In this document: positions 27,201-34,871 of the stretch, piece after piece
Position numbering within the stretch: position 1 is the first letter of the stretch
How the letters are laid out: every line of letters begins with the position of its first letter
Source: Filifactor alocis ATCC 35896
Lineage (GTDB): Bacteria > Bacillota > Clostridia > Peptostreptococcales > Filifactoraceae
Assembly (NCBI RefSeq): GCF_000163895.2
Contig: NC_016630.1
Location: 1,736,001-1,800,000 of the forward strand
Reading direction: 5' to 3'
DNA length: 64,000 nucleotides
Position numbers and translations under genes: made by a program
Notes under the pieces: generated by a model
Database searches by the model: none
Told to the model about the DNA's origin: nothing
What the model saw: the letters and a program-made list of their open reading frames with translations, nothing else

Positions 27201-28335
27201 CATTGTTTGCATATCTGTCCCAAGATGAGTTGGAAGATGATGTTGCAAAGTTACCGGTCGCAACAAAAACAGGTATCCCTGCTTTACGCATAGCTCTGAT
27301 AGCCGGCCAGTATTTTTCACCTGCAAGTCCCGTACCTGTAAATCCTGATGAGATAGAAACTACATCCGCATCCAATTTGATAGAGTCTTCAAACGCATGG
27401 AACATTGTTTCATCGCCTGCAAATGCATTGGATGAATCTGAATACATCTTATATGATAAAAGTTGTGCATTAGGAGCAACACCTTTTATCCCTCTGTTCT
27501 TCTCTACAAGATCATTTGTGTCATTTGCCGCCAAGATTCCTGCAATATGCATCCCATGAGGGTCATAATAAGCAGAACCGTTATCATATTTTTCTATCGT
27601 ATTTTTTCCACCATTCATATAGTTGAATGCGTGAGGAACTTTGTCGCTCACCCAAAATGGATCTTTGTGATTATTTTTTATTTTCATCACAGACAATGCA
27701 TCCGGATCAATTCTCATTGCCCTATGAGTAGCGTCCATACCGGTATCGATATGTGATATCAACATTCCTCTTCCATCAAAATGTTTGTCTATCGCATTTG
27801 CATTGATTGTTTTTAAGTAATCTTCCGTAACATCTTCTATTCCGATGTTTTTTCTTGCGTTGTTCATTAGAGGGCTCAACTGTCCTGATCTTTCGACGGA
27901 TTTTACACCCTTAATCATTTTCAACGCATCCAAGTTTTTCGGCCATGTTTCTACCGAACACCCTTGAAAAATGATGTTGTATTCATAGAGTACTTTTGTA
28001 TCCTCTATTTTTTTCAGAGACTCAAGAACAGCCTCTCTATCCTGTGCACTGTCATACTCCACAAAATAAATGACCTTTTCGACTTCAATTTTATCTCCTT
28101 CAAGATTTTTTTTGAAATCTTTCAATAGCGGGCTCAAATTTTGTTCATCATTTTCAGAATAAATATTACCGCCCTGTTGTTGCACATCCTCTTGCTTTAC
28201 ATCATTTCCGGTCTCTTCGAATGTTTCAACATTTTCTTTATCATTTACATCAATAACTGTGTCTGCAAACGATAAGCAACCTTGTGACAAAGTAATCGTA
28301 AGAACCAAAAAAATGCTTGCTAATCGCTTTTTCAT
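21280..28335 (-). CDS. Giant subtilisin-like (S8) surface protease with InlB-type repeats and three SLH domains
   Basis: The product has 2351 residues from the ATG at 28333-28335, which has GGAGG upstream; an earlier ATG overlaps that ribosome site. Order: signal peptide (1-26); I9-like propeptide (about 85-150); S8 catalytic domain with Asp197 (HIDTGMD), His260 (DPHGMHIAG), oxyanion Asn362 (ATGNF) and Ser649 (SGTSMSTP). A PA-type insert lies at about 400-550, followed by Fn3-like domains as in lactocepin/C5a peptidase. Then come a long region of Big/Ig-like segments, two Listeria-Bacteroides (Flg_new) repeats ending in NVKALWK and TANAVWK, and a Gly-Ser linker. Three SLH repeats close the protein (KYSDISNHWG, FKDVKPGDYY, LKDSKTASPW). 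SLH domains bind pyruvylated cell-wall polymer, so the enzyme is displayed on the surface and probably cleaves host or environmental proteins. It forms a single-gene unit with its own terminator. Confidence 0.95.
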   Translation of the reverse strand: MKKRLASIFLVLTITLSQGCLSFADTVIDVNDKENVETFEETGNDVKQEDVQQQGGNIYSENDEQNLSPLLKDFKKNLEGDKIEVEKVIYFVEYDSAQDREAVLESLKKIEDTKVLYEYNIIFQGCSVETWPKNLDALKMIKGVKSVERSGQLSPLMNNARKNIGIEDVTEDYLKTINANAIDKHFDGRGMLISHIDTGMDATHRAMRIDPDALSVMKIKNNHKDPFWVSDKVPHAFNYMNGGKNTIEKYDNGSAYYDPHGMHIAGILAANDTNDLVEKNRGIKGVAPNAQLLSYKMYSDSSNAFAGDETMFHAFEDSIKLDADVVSISSGFTGTGLAGEKYWPAIRAMRKAGIPVFVATGNFATSSSNSSWDRYANNALGMTDTGNVTRTAAHEDAIAVGSSRNTVVYFPTVKIANKDLKKDFRYSQIGAFFDQTKFLDQQTKKNAGKYQFIYLGKCQDEDIRGRDLRNKIVVMDRIYTKDLKYAFKKVQDKGAKLVVVVNTVSYYNRDDWENIPAMGYEKDENTSMQVISLSGYDGAELWDMMQNKATPKGTDAKPSSTDEDNYRLDMKQFNSRKPKVGTTVELDVEFSDELQKWEENYQVPAGSTSWGPRTDLMLKPDISAPGKNIYSTLNKVNGKDDYAYMSGTSMSTPVAAGASVLIRPKLKEMVKSSALKNAGIDLSSLTKIVMQNSATPMIDPSTAKDKDITTALFASPRQQGAGVINVARALKTDVIASFKVKDSVGEYNSYGAVSLKEIRGGSKDFTIDLYNTGDKDVIFDVTASPVTTDGEKKVTKIDEEYIDEKHKEGKQVVAEIHPAKVDGAEIIFKTQNGQITVPAGGSYQLEATINTGSAADADKFVESFINFTSHNQQLASISMPLMGFAGDWNKEPIIDKWAWEEGSLSGTITVFDDNGKPKRPGTLNYGAGGEHGVDNFHPAGVIQNTEDGNPNFKQDPEYFAMNTAVDTTSSKASDSNLISGKQKKLKIVDQNGKEKEIDANDFEVNNAGLTPSPLVLRSASDSKIYITNEEGRNLRTMAVQHFVKGILNSKRNTAKGLKDGFKKVWGDLKWDGTVYNSHLDLGHGDITGDLDQVAEGLYYYTFEYRLTPDYPWQKTTIPIKVDNTSPTIDGIDLSDADHIVIKATDSYHKAKDLSSAPNGVYFFREQKQDKDRPEHEKLFEKADSKVWYVGAGFVNADNGYVTKHFNVVRTSDGEYVIRDANHDLVGKTMEIVAVDGAGNFAPTMRVVFADALDPQDNKLHYTLNEYVADKKQFKKIGEGIVGGELKSGNTPNLPKPENPQQGEENEQSVDGEPVVSVDKDTSTIGEMKGKKPKGKEFTKVTVMNMSTWTREEKETWTSTGKDCTIKDESGNPKYYDVVEYKNKNYHTKVLEDGDPIEFIWSEAEASGNPEEYATKKGCKIFEMQYEDVSAEDLEKEGKFKIELNENDGFSVIGSLTNVDRNTKVYFQSKNMYKISKETKKEISTFAYDKDQHTMKFDFYGNRKDVETNSNPFNYDGGEVYIWAVNKNDQKSNQLTLIMPDAKKSDKPTDPLLGSDDYKAYSSMLRNIEELKGNGNGGIAGGEKGQPTILAVPTGKKVRNEDTKKEHELFALKDKLKVKKGYAVRIVSYNAGKMSLEALSDKVYAIDPSKMTKEDYDFGEEGKNGERFIDINILQGFNALRFEIYKPDVDSQGNFVGVERDSNGEITKIPEENLVFEKGRCVYFDKDPVTFELDPDTFNPYVPLNDKPIIYSKTSPMTIRGTIGDKGGFMWQLRMNHHIIDEYLIYGDLKVDNTRDFSFTTDVRDGDVLDIGIKDYSGNTFPEKSFKTLDGETKKQMPSQYKIYVDNKKPEIEIKEDNSITNPLYTLSSQSKSSAVTIQITDKISSGEDGRLQETFVTVNGKAVTKGENKLEDPQTDKPWKIVVTASDYAKNKTVREYSYNGEKLREVNKETKKVTFDLNGGKGKLFDTGNELTINQGEDCFLPYLSNITPPSEKEFDCWEVVTTDSKGEEVKEQQKPGHILYVEEDTNVKALWKDKVEKEKVTITLYPDIKSKIVKTVKIDKGSIYRLPDATNLVKKDRYVFEGWNINDKLYRAGDSITVDQDLTANAVWKAKPGQDNPPSGGGSSSGGGGSSSTVEENINKGLPNTGKQQLLNTDNPNTLSGNENAGLSIDQIVQKYSDISNHWGRNAIASCLQKGYFVGTSNNTFSPNKTLTRAEFVTAFGKFAGNSLEDGKIPFKDVKPGDYYAPYAVWASNKNLMVGYNGYFRPQDSMTREEICVVLEKFLKDKKPEMTTPIVLKDSKTASPWAKSSVDTVVSLGIMKGRPDGTFGYKDDITRAELAQILQSLVEMN

Positions 28336-28380
28336 AAAAACCTCCATTCATAAAATTCAATACCGATTTTTAATCAAAAT

Positions 28381-28420
28381 GATTCAAATCACAAAACTGT
28401 ATCTGTCTTGTGATTTGAAT
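28381..28420 (-). promoter_or_regulatory. Perfect inverted repeat in the protease leader
   Basis: ATTCAAATCACAA at 28382-28394 pairs with TTGTGATTTGAAT at 28408-28420 (13 of 13), with a 13-base loop, about 45 bases upstream of the protease start. No T-run follows on the gene strand, so an operator or RNA stem is more likely than a terminator. Confidence 0.55.
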
Positions 28421-28639
28421 AAGACAAAACTTCATTAAAAAAACGGCTATTGTTGATAATTTTTGATAATGTGTCCTATAGTCGTTTAAGAATTATTATC
28501 ATTCCCATAATAATACTTGTTAAAAAAATATTCAATAGTAAATTTTATTTTTTTCAAAAATTTTTTGAACATTTTCTTATGTATGCTCGAAATTGTCTTG
28601 TTGTAGGTAAACTCATGCAAAAAGACAGATACTGATAAA

Positions 28640-28682
28640 AAATAAAACGCTATACACATTGATTTCTCAATATATATAGCGT
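28640..28682 (-). terminator. Intrinsic terminator of the DUF4846 gene
   Basis: On the minus strand ACGCTATA (28675-28682) pairs with TATAGCGT (28647-28654), extended by an imperfect inner stem, and is followed by TTTTATTTTTTATC. It lies about 60 bases after the lipoprotein gene stop. Confidence 0.75.
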
Positions 28683-28739
28683 AATTATGCACACCTGACG
28701 AAAAAAGTTACAAAAAACTTCAATACTCCATTGCAACGA

Positions 28740-29612
28740 TTATTCGTATCCATGCAAATAGTATAATCTTCTAAACTCGTTGATTTCAAACCGATACTCC
28801 GGTGTTACCAAAGTCTCCTTGATTTCAGAAATATCGTACCACGGATTATCGGGATGCGCCGGATTTTTAATCAAATGAAACTCTTGCGCCGGCATAAATC
28901 CCTGTGCCAACAAAAACTGAATATTTCCGGCATCGTTCTTACAACAATCAACTACCATTACCACATGTCCCGGACTTCCCGAATGTAAAAAAATATCTCC
29001 AATCATCATTTCTTTTAGCGGAATCATTTTTGACTCTTTTTGCATCGAAATGGTTGATGAATATGCAAATATGATATTCAAGTATTTTTCCAATATTTTT
29101 TCGTTACTTCCCGGCTCTGCTTTTTTTACCCATTGAGGATTTCCTCGTTCATCAAAAACAACACGATATCCTTGTTTCCAATGGGTATAGTCACACTCGA
29201 AACCGTCAACAAAATGAAAACGAATCTTGTCTTCTTCGCCGTTTCGGTACAAATACTCCGCATAAATTCTCATCACAGAATCCGCACACTGTTGCAAGTC
29301 TCTCGGTTCCAAATGCATCTGAAAAACTCCTTCGTGATTGGACTGTGAAGTTTTTTCTCTGCCATCGTACAACAGGATAGGACTTCCGTACGGTTTTAAC
29401 GGATACTCTCTCAAAAATTGTCCAAAGCTATGCTCGTTCTCTGCAACTCTGGTGTATCCGTCCGGAACAAGAACTCTCTCCTGTATGGTGTTTCCTTGCG
29501 GATTGAGGTACACTTGTTCTGTCGTCTCTTCTTTGTGTTTATCGGAAGAACACGCACTCAAGCAACACAATGCAAAAACAAATAGAATAACTGCATACTT
29601 TTTGTGTTTCAT
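28740..29612 (-). CDS. DUF4846-family lipoprotein
   Basis: The product has 290 residues from the ATG at 29610-29612 with AGGATGG upstream. The signal peptide ends in a lipobox (CLSAC), so it is a membrane-anchored lipoprotein. Conserved DUF4846 features follow: YLNPQGNTIQER, FGQFLREYPLKPYGSP, LYDG, RDLQQCADSVMRIYAEY, and GSPGHVVMVVD, a His-containing motif reminiscent of NlpC/P60-like folds. The biochemical role is not established; a cell-wall hydrolase-like function is a guess from the GHVVMVVD motif. A terminator follows; upstream lies an SDR gene on the same strand, 180 bases away. Confidence 0.85.
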   Translation of the reverse strand: MKHKKYAVILFVFALCCLSACSSDKHKEETTEQVYLNPQGNTIQERVLVPDGYTRVAENEHSFGQFLREYPLKPYGSPILLYDGREKTSQSNHEGVFQMHLEPRDLQQCADSVMRIYAEYLYRNGEEDKIRFHFVDGFECDYTHWKQGYRVVFDERGNPQWVKKAEPGSNEKILEKYLNIIFAYSSTISMQKESKMIPLKEMMIGDIFLHSGSPGHVVMVVDCCKNDAGNIQFLLAQGFMPAQEFHLIKNPAHPDNPWYDISEIKETLVTPEYRFEINEFRRLYYLHGYE

Positions 29613-29794
29613 AGACAACCATCCTCCTATCATAGAGATTTTCGATTGATTTAATCTATCTCAAACTAATTGATTCTAAAATTTCTTCCAAAAAATGTTC
29701 TGATATTCCGAACATCTCGACAAGTACAACCGACAAAACGAAACCTATCCTTTGTAAATTGCACGACTCGACTTTCAGCATTCATAAAACAGTA

Positions 29795-30532
29795 TCAGTA
29801 CACTACAAAACCGCCGTTTGGACTGATGATTTGTCCGGTGATAAAATCTGCTTTTTCGGACGCCAAAAATACCACTGTTTCTGCAATATCCTCGGGTTTT
29901 CCCAATCGTCCGGCAGGGGTTTCTTCCGCTACCATCCGCAAGGCTTCTTCATCAATTCCCGAAAGCATATCTGTCAAAATTGCTCCCGGCGCAACGGCAT
30001 TGACCTGAATATTAGACGGTCCCTCTTCTTTTGCCAGCGCTTTGGTAAAAGCCAGAATCGCTCCTTTTGTTGCGGAATAATGCGCCTCGCAGGATGCACC
30101 GACCAATCCCCAAACGGAAGAAGTGTTCACAATCTTTCCTTTTTTTCGAGAAATCATGCTCGGAAGAACATATTTGCAACAAAGGTACATCCCCTTCACA
30201 TTGACATCAAACATTCTTTCCCACATACTTGTTTCTATATCGGTAAATAATTTCATCTCTGCAATTCCGGCATTGTTGACCAATACTTCTACCGGTGAAA
30301 ATTCCTGTTCAATGGTTGCTATCATCTGTTTGACCTGTTGTTCGTCAGACACATCACATTGCACCACCATGGCTCTCCCTCCCTCACGAATGATTTCTTC
30401 CTTCACTTGTTCGGCAGCTGCCTTCTGCTCAATATAGTTAATGACTACTCTATCTCCCTGCTTTGCAAACGCCTTTGCAATCGCACGCCCGATTCCTCTG
30501 GAACTTCCTGTTACCAAAACGGTTCTGCTCAT
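29795..30532 (-). CDS. SDR-family oxidoreductase (3-oxoacyl-ACP reductase-like)
   Basis: The product has 245 residues, with a Rossmann fold binding NADP: TGSSRGIGRA near 8-17, CDVSD near 60, NNAG near 87, catalytic Tyr/Lys in HYSATKGA with Ser upstream (NTSSVWG). The C-terminal pattern VVFLASEKADFITGQII is that of FabG-type enzymes. It is isolated from other fatty-acid genes, so it may reduce another carbonyl substrate. About 375 bases without a supported gene separate it from the dihydrofolate reductase gene. Confidence 0.88.
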   Translation of the reverse strand: MSRTVLVTGSSRGIGRAIAKAFAKQGDRVVINYIEQKAAAEQVKEEIIREGGRAMVVQCDVSDEQQVKQMIATIEQEFSPVEVLVNNAGIAEMKLFTDIETSMWERMFDVNVKGMYLCCKYVLPSMISRKKGKIVNTSSVWGLVGASCEAHYSATKGAILAFTKALAKEEGPSNIQVNAVAPGAILTDMLSGIDEEALRMVAEETPAGRLGKPEDIAETVVFLASEKADFITGQIISPNGGFVVY

Positions 30533-30907
30533 ATTACTCTCTTCCTTCTATCTCTTTCTTTATTTTCTGTTCTTGTTCCCATCTTACTCCGGAACAAATC
30601 ATATACACGACTTCATAACGACATTTAAACCAAATTGATCCCTTTTCTTTTATTTTTTCCCTATGTTTCAAAACCTCTGCTTATGAAACAATATTTCCCT
30701 TCTTTCCTATCATACACAAAAGAATTTTGATACTCTGATGTTAAGATATGTTCCATCAAAAACGATGATGATTTCGTGCAGATTGATACCCGTTTATTCT
30801 CCTTAACAAATCAAAAATAACCTTCTTTACTTTTTGATATTATTTTCGAATTGGTATTATGTTCGAATGAAGAATGTTTTCAAAAAAAACACAACTCTAT
30901 CTGCAAT

Positions 30908-31411
30908 CTAACGCTTTTCCCAAACGGTAAAGGTATAGTTCGGTGTTGTTCCGTTCCACTCTTTTGACGGATTCTCTTCCGTTTTTTTCCATACATCGGT
31001 ATCTACTTCAGGAAAAAATGCTTCCGCTTCAACCGGCGTTTCCTCTTCTATGACAGTAAGGTACAACTTGCTCACATAAGGCATAAACTGCTCATAAATC
31101 GTATCTCCCCCACAGATAAAAATTTGCTCTTCCGAATGGACTTTCGCATAATCAAGCACTTCTTCGATGCTGTGCAAAATCTCCACACCTTCTATCACTC
31201 TGTTTTTTCGTGTCAATACGATATTTTTTCGATTCGGAAGAGGTCGTTTCGGAAAACTCATATAAGTGTTGTAACCGATTACAATGGTATGTCCCTGTGT
31301 TGTCTGCTTAAAGTATTTTAAATCCTCCGGCAAATGATACAACATATCATTGTTCTTACCGATGGCTCTCGTTTTTTCCGTCATTGCTACAATCATATAC
31401 AAATTTTTCAT
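30908..31411 (-). CDS. folA: Dihydrofolate reductase
   Basis: The product has 167 residues. MIVAMTEKTRAIGKNNDMLYH matches the substrate-binding start of the family, with HLPEDLKYFKQTT carrying the catalytic acid. VIGYNTYMSFPKRPLPNRKN binds NADPH, as does IFICGGDTIYEQFMPY. It regenerates tetrahydrofolate after thymidylate synthase. It ends an operon in which thyA lies two genes upstream, with 6 bases to the preceding gene. No resistance-type substitution can be judged by eye. Confidence 0.95.
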   Translation of the reverse strand: MKNLYMIVAMTEKTRAIGKNNDMLYHLPEDLKYFKQTTQGHTIVIGYNTYMSFPKRPLPNRKNIVLTRKNRVIEGVEILHSIEEVLDYAKVHSEEQIFICGGDTIYEQFMPYVSKLYLTVIEEETPVEAEAFFPEVDTDVWKKTEENPSKEWNGTTPNYTFTVWEKR

Positions 31412-31417
31412 CTGTCC

Positions 31418-32122
31418 TTATTCCTCCTGTTTCGCTTTTTCCACAAAACCATGCACAACACCGGTCATGACTTCAAGGCAAATATCGGAAGAGGTGTGAA
31501 ACTCTTTCTTAAATTCTTCCAATCCGCCTTCCAATCCGTCGGCAACCATTTTAATCAAAAGACACGGCACTTGATTTCGATTGCAGGTAAGCACAATCCC
31601 CGCCGCTTCCATTTCACAAATATCCGCCTGAAAAATACGATGCAATTCTTGTTTCTTCTCTGCCGTTTCGATAAACTTATCCGCCGATGCACAGACAACC
31701 GGTTTCAAATCGACATTCTGTTTTACTGCATCTTGCCACAGCGATTCCGTTGTCGGAATATAGATGGTCGGATACTCCAAGTATCTGCCGACTTCACAAC
31801 CGTCTGCTACAGAAGTGTCAAAATCATAGTGTACCACTTCTTTTACAACACAGATTCTATGATGTGTCATCTCCTCTGTCAACGCACCAACCACTCCGAA
31901 GTTCAAAATCAGATCGACATGATAGACACTAATCAGTAATTGCGTGCCTGCCGCAGCGGCAATCTCTCCCGCTCCCGTATGAACAGCATAACACTCCCAA
32001 CCGTCCATTTGGTACCGCAACACTTCATATCCTACATAAGAATCTGTTTTGTACGGTTCTCCGTATTTTCTTTTCAAAGCCTTCAGTTCCACTGCAACCA
32101 GCAATCCTATCTTTTTCAACAA
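31418..32122 (-). CDS. Nucleoside phosphorylase / MTA-SAH nucleosidase-like protein
   Basis: The product has 234 residues if started at TTG 32120-32122, six bases after GAAGGG; the longer start (a TTG at 32173) overlaps thyA and lacks a ribosome site. The phosphorylase superfamily core is evident: NFGVVGALTEE, CASADKFIE, and the signature ADICEMEAAGIVLTCNRNQV with the catalytic acid region. The N-terminus KKIGLLVAVELKAL is like MTA/SAH nucleosidases, but VGYEVLRYQMDGWECYAVHTG deviates from them. It sits between thyA and folA, so salvage of a pyrimidine or purine nucleoside is plausible. Exact specificity is uncertain. Confidence 0.8.
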   Translation of the reverse strand: MLKKIGLLVAVELKALKRKYGEPYKTDSYVGYEVLRYQMDGWECYAVHTGAGEIAAAAGTQLLISVYHVDLILNFGVVGALTEEMTHHRICVVKEVVHYDFDTSVADGCEVGRYLEYPTIYIPTTESLWQDAVKQNVDLKPVVCASADKFIETAEKKQELHRIFQADICEMEAAGIVLTCNRNQVPCLLIKMVADGLEGGLEEFKKEFHTSSDICLEVMTGVVHGFVEKAKQEE

Positions 32123-32156
32123 TCTCTTCCCTTCTGTCGGTCGGCTTTTCGTTCTG

Positions 32157-32993
32157 TTAAATCGCCAATTCAAACTTGAAATTCGGTTTGTTCGGTTCGT
32201 AATTTTCTAACTTAAAATCTTCCAATGTAAAGGTATAAAAATCCGTTTTGTCCGTATCCAACACCAATCTCAAATCGGTACAATCTTCTTGCCCTTTTCG
32301 TTCCAACATCTCTTTTACCTGTTCGACATGACGGTCGTAGATGTGTGCATTTTGCACAAGGTGACAAAATTTTCCGAGTTTGAAATCGCAGTGTTTTGCA
32401 ACCATCATCATCAACGCAACATATTGAAGTTTGTTGATTGCGTTTGCCACCGGAACATCGGAAGAGCGTTGAATCAAAGTCATGTCCAAGATTCCGTCAC
32501 GAACACTCCAGTGTGTTTCCATTGCACAAGGGAACAATCCGTCTGTCTCTTGAAAATCCTGATATTGATACAGATTGATAATGTGACGTCTGCCGTAAGG
32601 CTGTGTCTTAAGACCGTTGAGCAACTTGTTCATCAAGTCATATCGTTTTACCGTTGCACCGTATCGTTGACCGATTGTTCTGCTCTGCTCTACTTCCCAA
32701 TCGTTCCACCAATGAATATCATATTTGTCTTCCAGTACATCCAAAGAGTTGGTTTGATCTTGATAAATCCACAAAATTTCTTTAATAGAAGACTTCCATG
32801 CAATATGTCGAAGTGTCAAAATCGGAAATTCTCCTTTTTGCAAATCGTATTCTTCCCAAACTTGATTGACAAAGTAGGTGTGAGAAGGTGTTCCGTCGGC
32901 ATACTTCGGTCTTACCTTTTCTCCTTTTGTGTTGTAACCTTCTTCCAAAATCCGAGTGCATAGTTCTTTAAAATTCTTATCCGCCTTTGTCAT
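32157..32993 (-). CDS. thyA: Thymidylate synthase
   Basis: The product has 278 residues. The active-site cysteine is in DGLFPCAMETHWSVRDG, folate/dUMP contacts include QRSSDVPVANAINKLQY, and the end HIYDRHVEQVKEML carries the family motif. The N-terminal GTPSHTYFVNQVWEEYDL differs from E. coli ThyA and matches clostridial members. It converts dUMP to dTMP, consuming methylene-tetrahydrofolate. It is co-oriented with a nucleosidase-like gene and folA, a standard pairing. Confidence 0.95.
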   Translation of the reverse strand: MTKADKNFKELCTRILEEGYNTKGEKVRPKYADGTPSHTYFVNQVWEEYDLQKGEFPILTLRHIAWKSSIKEILWIYQDQTNSLDVLEDKYDIHWWNDWEVEQSRTIGQRYGATVKRYDLMNKLLNGLKTQPYGRRHIINLYQYQDFQETDGLFPCAMETHWSVRDGILDMTLIQRSSDVPVANAINKLQYVALMMMVAKHCDFKLGKFCHLVQNAHIYDRHVEQVKEMLERKGQEDCTDLRLVLDTDKTDFYTFTLEDFKLENYEPNKPNFKFELAI

Positions 32994-33070
32994 TGATATT
33001 CCCTCCGCTTATTCTTTTTCATATGACAAAACATAATCTTTCTCAAAATTTCTCCACTGTTTTTTCGATT

Positions 33071-33823
33071 TTATTCAAATGAAAAATTGTTTGCTGTTTC
33101 TTCTACATCAATCAAATTTGCTTGATTTGGCTGTAATGTATAGATTGTATCCTTGCGCTCAATGACTACTGTCGCTTTGTCGGACAATTCCTGATCCATC
33201 TTGATACTGTCGAGCAACTCTCTTGCCGGATTGATTGCAACAGGATTTCCCACTCGTTTCAGCATTGCAAAATCTCCGTGAGTATCTCCGTATGCAAAAC
33301 TGTTCTCCAAATCAATATTGTACTTCTCTACAAAATAGTCAATTGCACCGTTTTTGCTGGTAGAATCCCACATCGGAACAACTTTTCCCGTGAACTTTTC
33401 GCCTTCATAGATGTACTGACTTGCCTTAAAATCGTCTGCTCCATACTTTTTCGCCATATTCTTTACCAAAAAATCCGGACTTCCCGAAATAAAAATTACC
33501 AAATGTCCTTCTTTTTTATGTTTTTGCAACATAGAACGCGTAAATTTGTATACTCGATCCGATTTTTTCTTAATCACATATCGTCCGGTAAATTCCACAT
33601 CCGTCTTGGTCAAGTTCTTTAATTCTTCTACATATACCTTACTCACCGCATCCAAATAGTCTTCATAATCTCCTTGTCGTTTATACCAATCCTTGTATGC
33701 CTGTGTCGCGTGTTTTTCAGAAACCATCAAATCAAAATCCAGCAGTGTTCTGAAATGTTCCACCATCAACGAATCACGATAAATTGTACCGTCAATATCA
33801 AAAAATGCCACCTTATTTACCAT
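33071..33823 (-). CDS. HAD-IB family phosphatase (SerB-like)
   Basis: The product has 250 residues. The HAD motif I nucleophile is FFDIDGTIYRDS, motif II FISGSPDFL, and motif IV YGDTHGDFAML with two aspartates. A helical cap lies between. Relatives include phosphoserine phosphatases and CicA-like proteins. The substrate is unclear. It is 15 bases downstream of the PNPOx-like gene and 77 bases upstream of thyA on the same strand. Confidence 0.88.
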   Translation of the reverse strand: MVNKVAFFDIDGTIYRDSLMVEHFRTLLDFDLMVSEKHATQAYKDWYKRQGDYEDYLDAVSKVYVEELKNLTKTDVEFTGRYVIKKKSDRVYKFTRSMLQKHKKEGHLVIFISGSPDFLVKNMAKKYGADDFKASQYIYEGEKFTGKVVPMWDSTSKNGAIDYFVEKYNIDLENSFAYGDTHGDFAMLKRVGNPVAINPARELLDSIKMDQELSDKATVVIERKDTIYTLQPNQANLIDVEETANNFSFE

Positions 33824-33838
33824 ACAAAAACCCCTTTC

Positions 33839-34312
33839 TTACAACATTAACCGTTTGCCCGTTATCTCATGCACATCTAATTTCAACACCGCAACAGAAT
33901 TTGCCATCTGTTCGGAAAAATGATGTTCCACTTCCGGTTGATATTGTTTCATCAGATAGGAAAGTGCATTTTGTTTCTCTTGCATGTCTTCCACAAGCGT
34001 CAATGTTCCGTTTCCGCAGATACTCTCATATTCCGTTGTAGACTTACAAGGAATTTCACCCAAATGCACTTTGTTCGAACAATTCATTGAAAATCCCGCT
34101 TTCGAATTTTGTTTCAGCAAGTCTATCTTTTTTCCCACTTTTGCACCATGAAAATATAATGTAAACTTTTCTTGTTCATACATTACACCGAAACTGAGAG
34201 GAACCACATACGGATACTCTTCATCAAACAAAGAAAGATTACAACAAACACATTTGCGAATAATTTTTAACAGTTCTTCATGATTTACTATCTCACGATC
34301 TTTTCTTCTCAT
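33839..34312 (-). CDS. Pyridoxamine 5'-phosphate oxidase-like flavin protein (NimA type)
   Basis: The product has 157 residues with a split-barrel FMN-binding fold: YPYVVPLSFGVMYEQEKFTL, then YFHGAKVGKKIDLLKQN, typical of NimA-related proteins (some reduce nitroimidazoles, others have unknown substrates). KCVCCNLSLFDEEYP at the start and the conserved FSMNC fit the family. It opens the operon running to folA. No function in resistance can be deduced from sequence alone. Confidence 0.82.
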   Translation of the reverse strand: MRRKDREIVNHEELLKIIRKCVCCNLSLFDEEYPYVVPLSFGVMYEQEKFTLYFHGAKVGKKIDLLKQNSKAGFSMNCSNKVHLGEIPCKSTTEYESICGNGTLTLVEDMQEKQNALSYLMKQYQPEVEHHFSEQMANSVAVLKLDVHEITGKRLML

Positions 34313-34423
34313 TTTTGTTCCTCCTCATTATTTTATTATCATTTCTTCCTTACCACGAACTGATTCATGATAAATTACCTTATTATAACATATAAAATAT
34401 TAGCAAGAAATCATAAATTGAAG

Positions 34424-34452
34424 TTTATAATATCCTGTTACTATGATATAAT
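34424..34452 (+). promoter_or_regulatory. SigA-like promoter
   Basis: TTTATA at 34424-34429 and TATAAT at 34447-34452 are 17 bases apart, about 80 bases upstream of the gene at 34533. Confidence 0.5.
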
Positions 34453-34532
34453 GGCATAACTCAATGAATACAATCAAAGTATGAAGTTTATTATTTACCG
34501 GTATATGTACGAAAGGAGATTAAATAATAGAA

Positions 34533-34871
34533 ATGCGTGATGAGATTGTATTATCTAAAGATGAATATATCAAAATCCTGAATACTTTAGAAAAAGTAAT
34601 TTATGTCTTGCATAGAAGCGAAAGTCGGGATCATCCGGATACAAGAGCCTATTCTTTAGCACTTGGTTGTGAACAGATGAACATAACAGACAATCTGTTG
34701 AGTGCAAGAGATATTCTTTATACTGCTATATCCCAAAAAGAGTATGACGAGCTTGATGATAGCGGTATGTTGGATTTTGAGAGGATTTTTCTTACTGACG
34801 AAACCGATATTACTATCTTAAGACAAATGCTCCTGCCATATATCACAAAATGGGAACCGGTCAAACCGTAA
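34533..34871 (+). CDS. Hypothetical acidic protein, 112 residues
   Basis: The ATG is preceded by AAAGGAGA about 14 bases away, longer than ideal. The sequence starts MRDEIVLSKDEYIKILNTLE and contains HRSESRDHPDTRAYSLALG, DELDDSGMLDFERIF and ETDITILRQML. It has no signal peptide, membrane segment or recognised motif; it is predicted to be mostly helical. A promoter-like pair lies upstream. I cannot assign a function. Confidence 0.6.
   Translation: MRDEIVLSKDEYIKILNTLEKVIYVLHRSESRDHPDTRAYSLALGCEQMNITDNLLSARDILYTAISQKEYDELDDSGMLDFERIFLTDETDITILRQMLLPYITKWEPVKP

Noticed and set aside
30533..30907. Coding-like frame of about 49 codons before the SDR gene
   Set aside because: No start codon, and it reads through low-complexity A-rich sequence; not supported.
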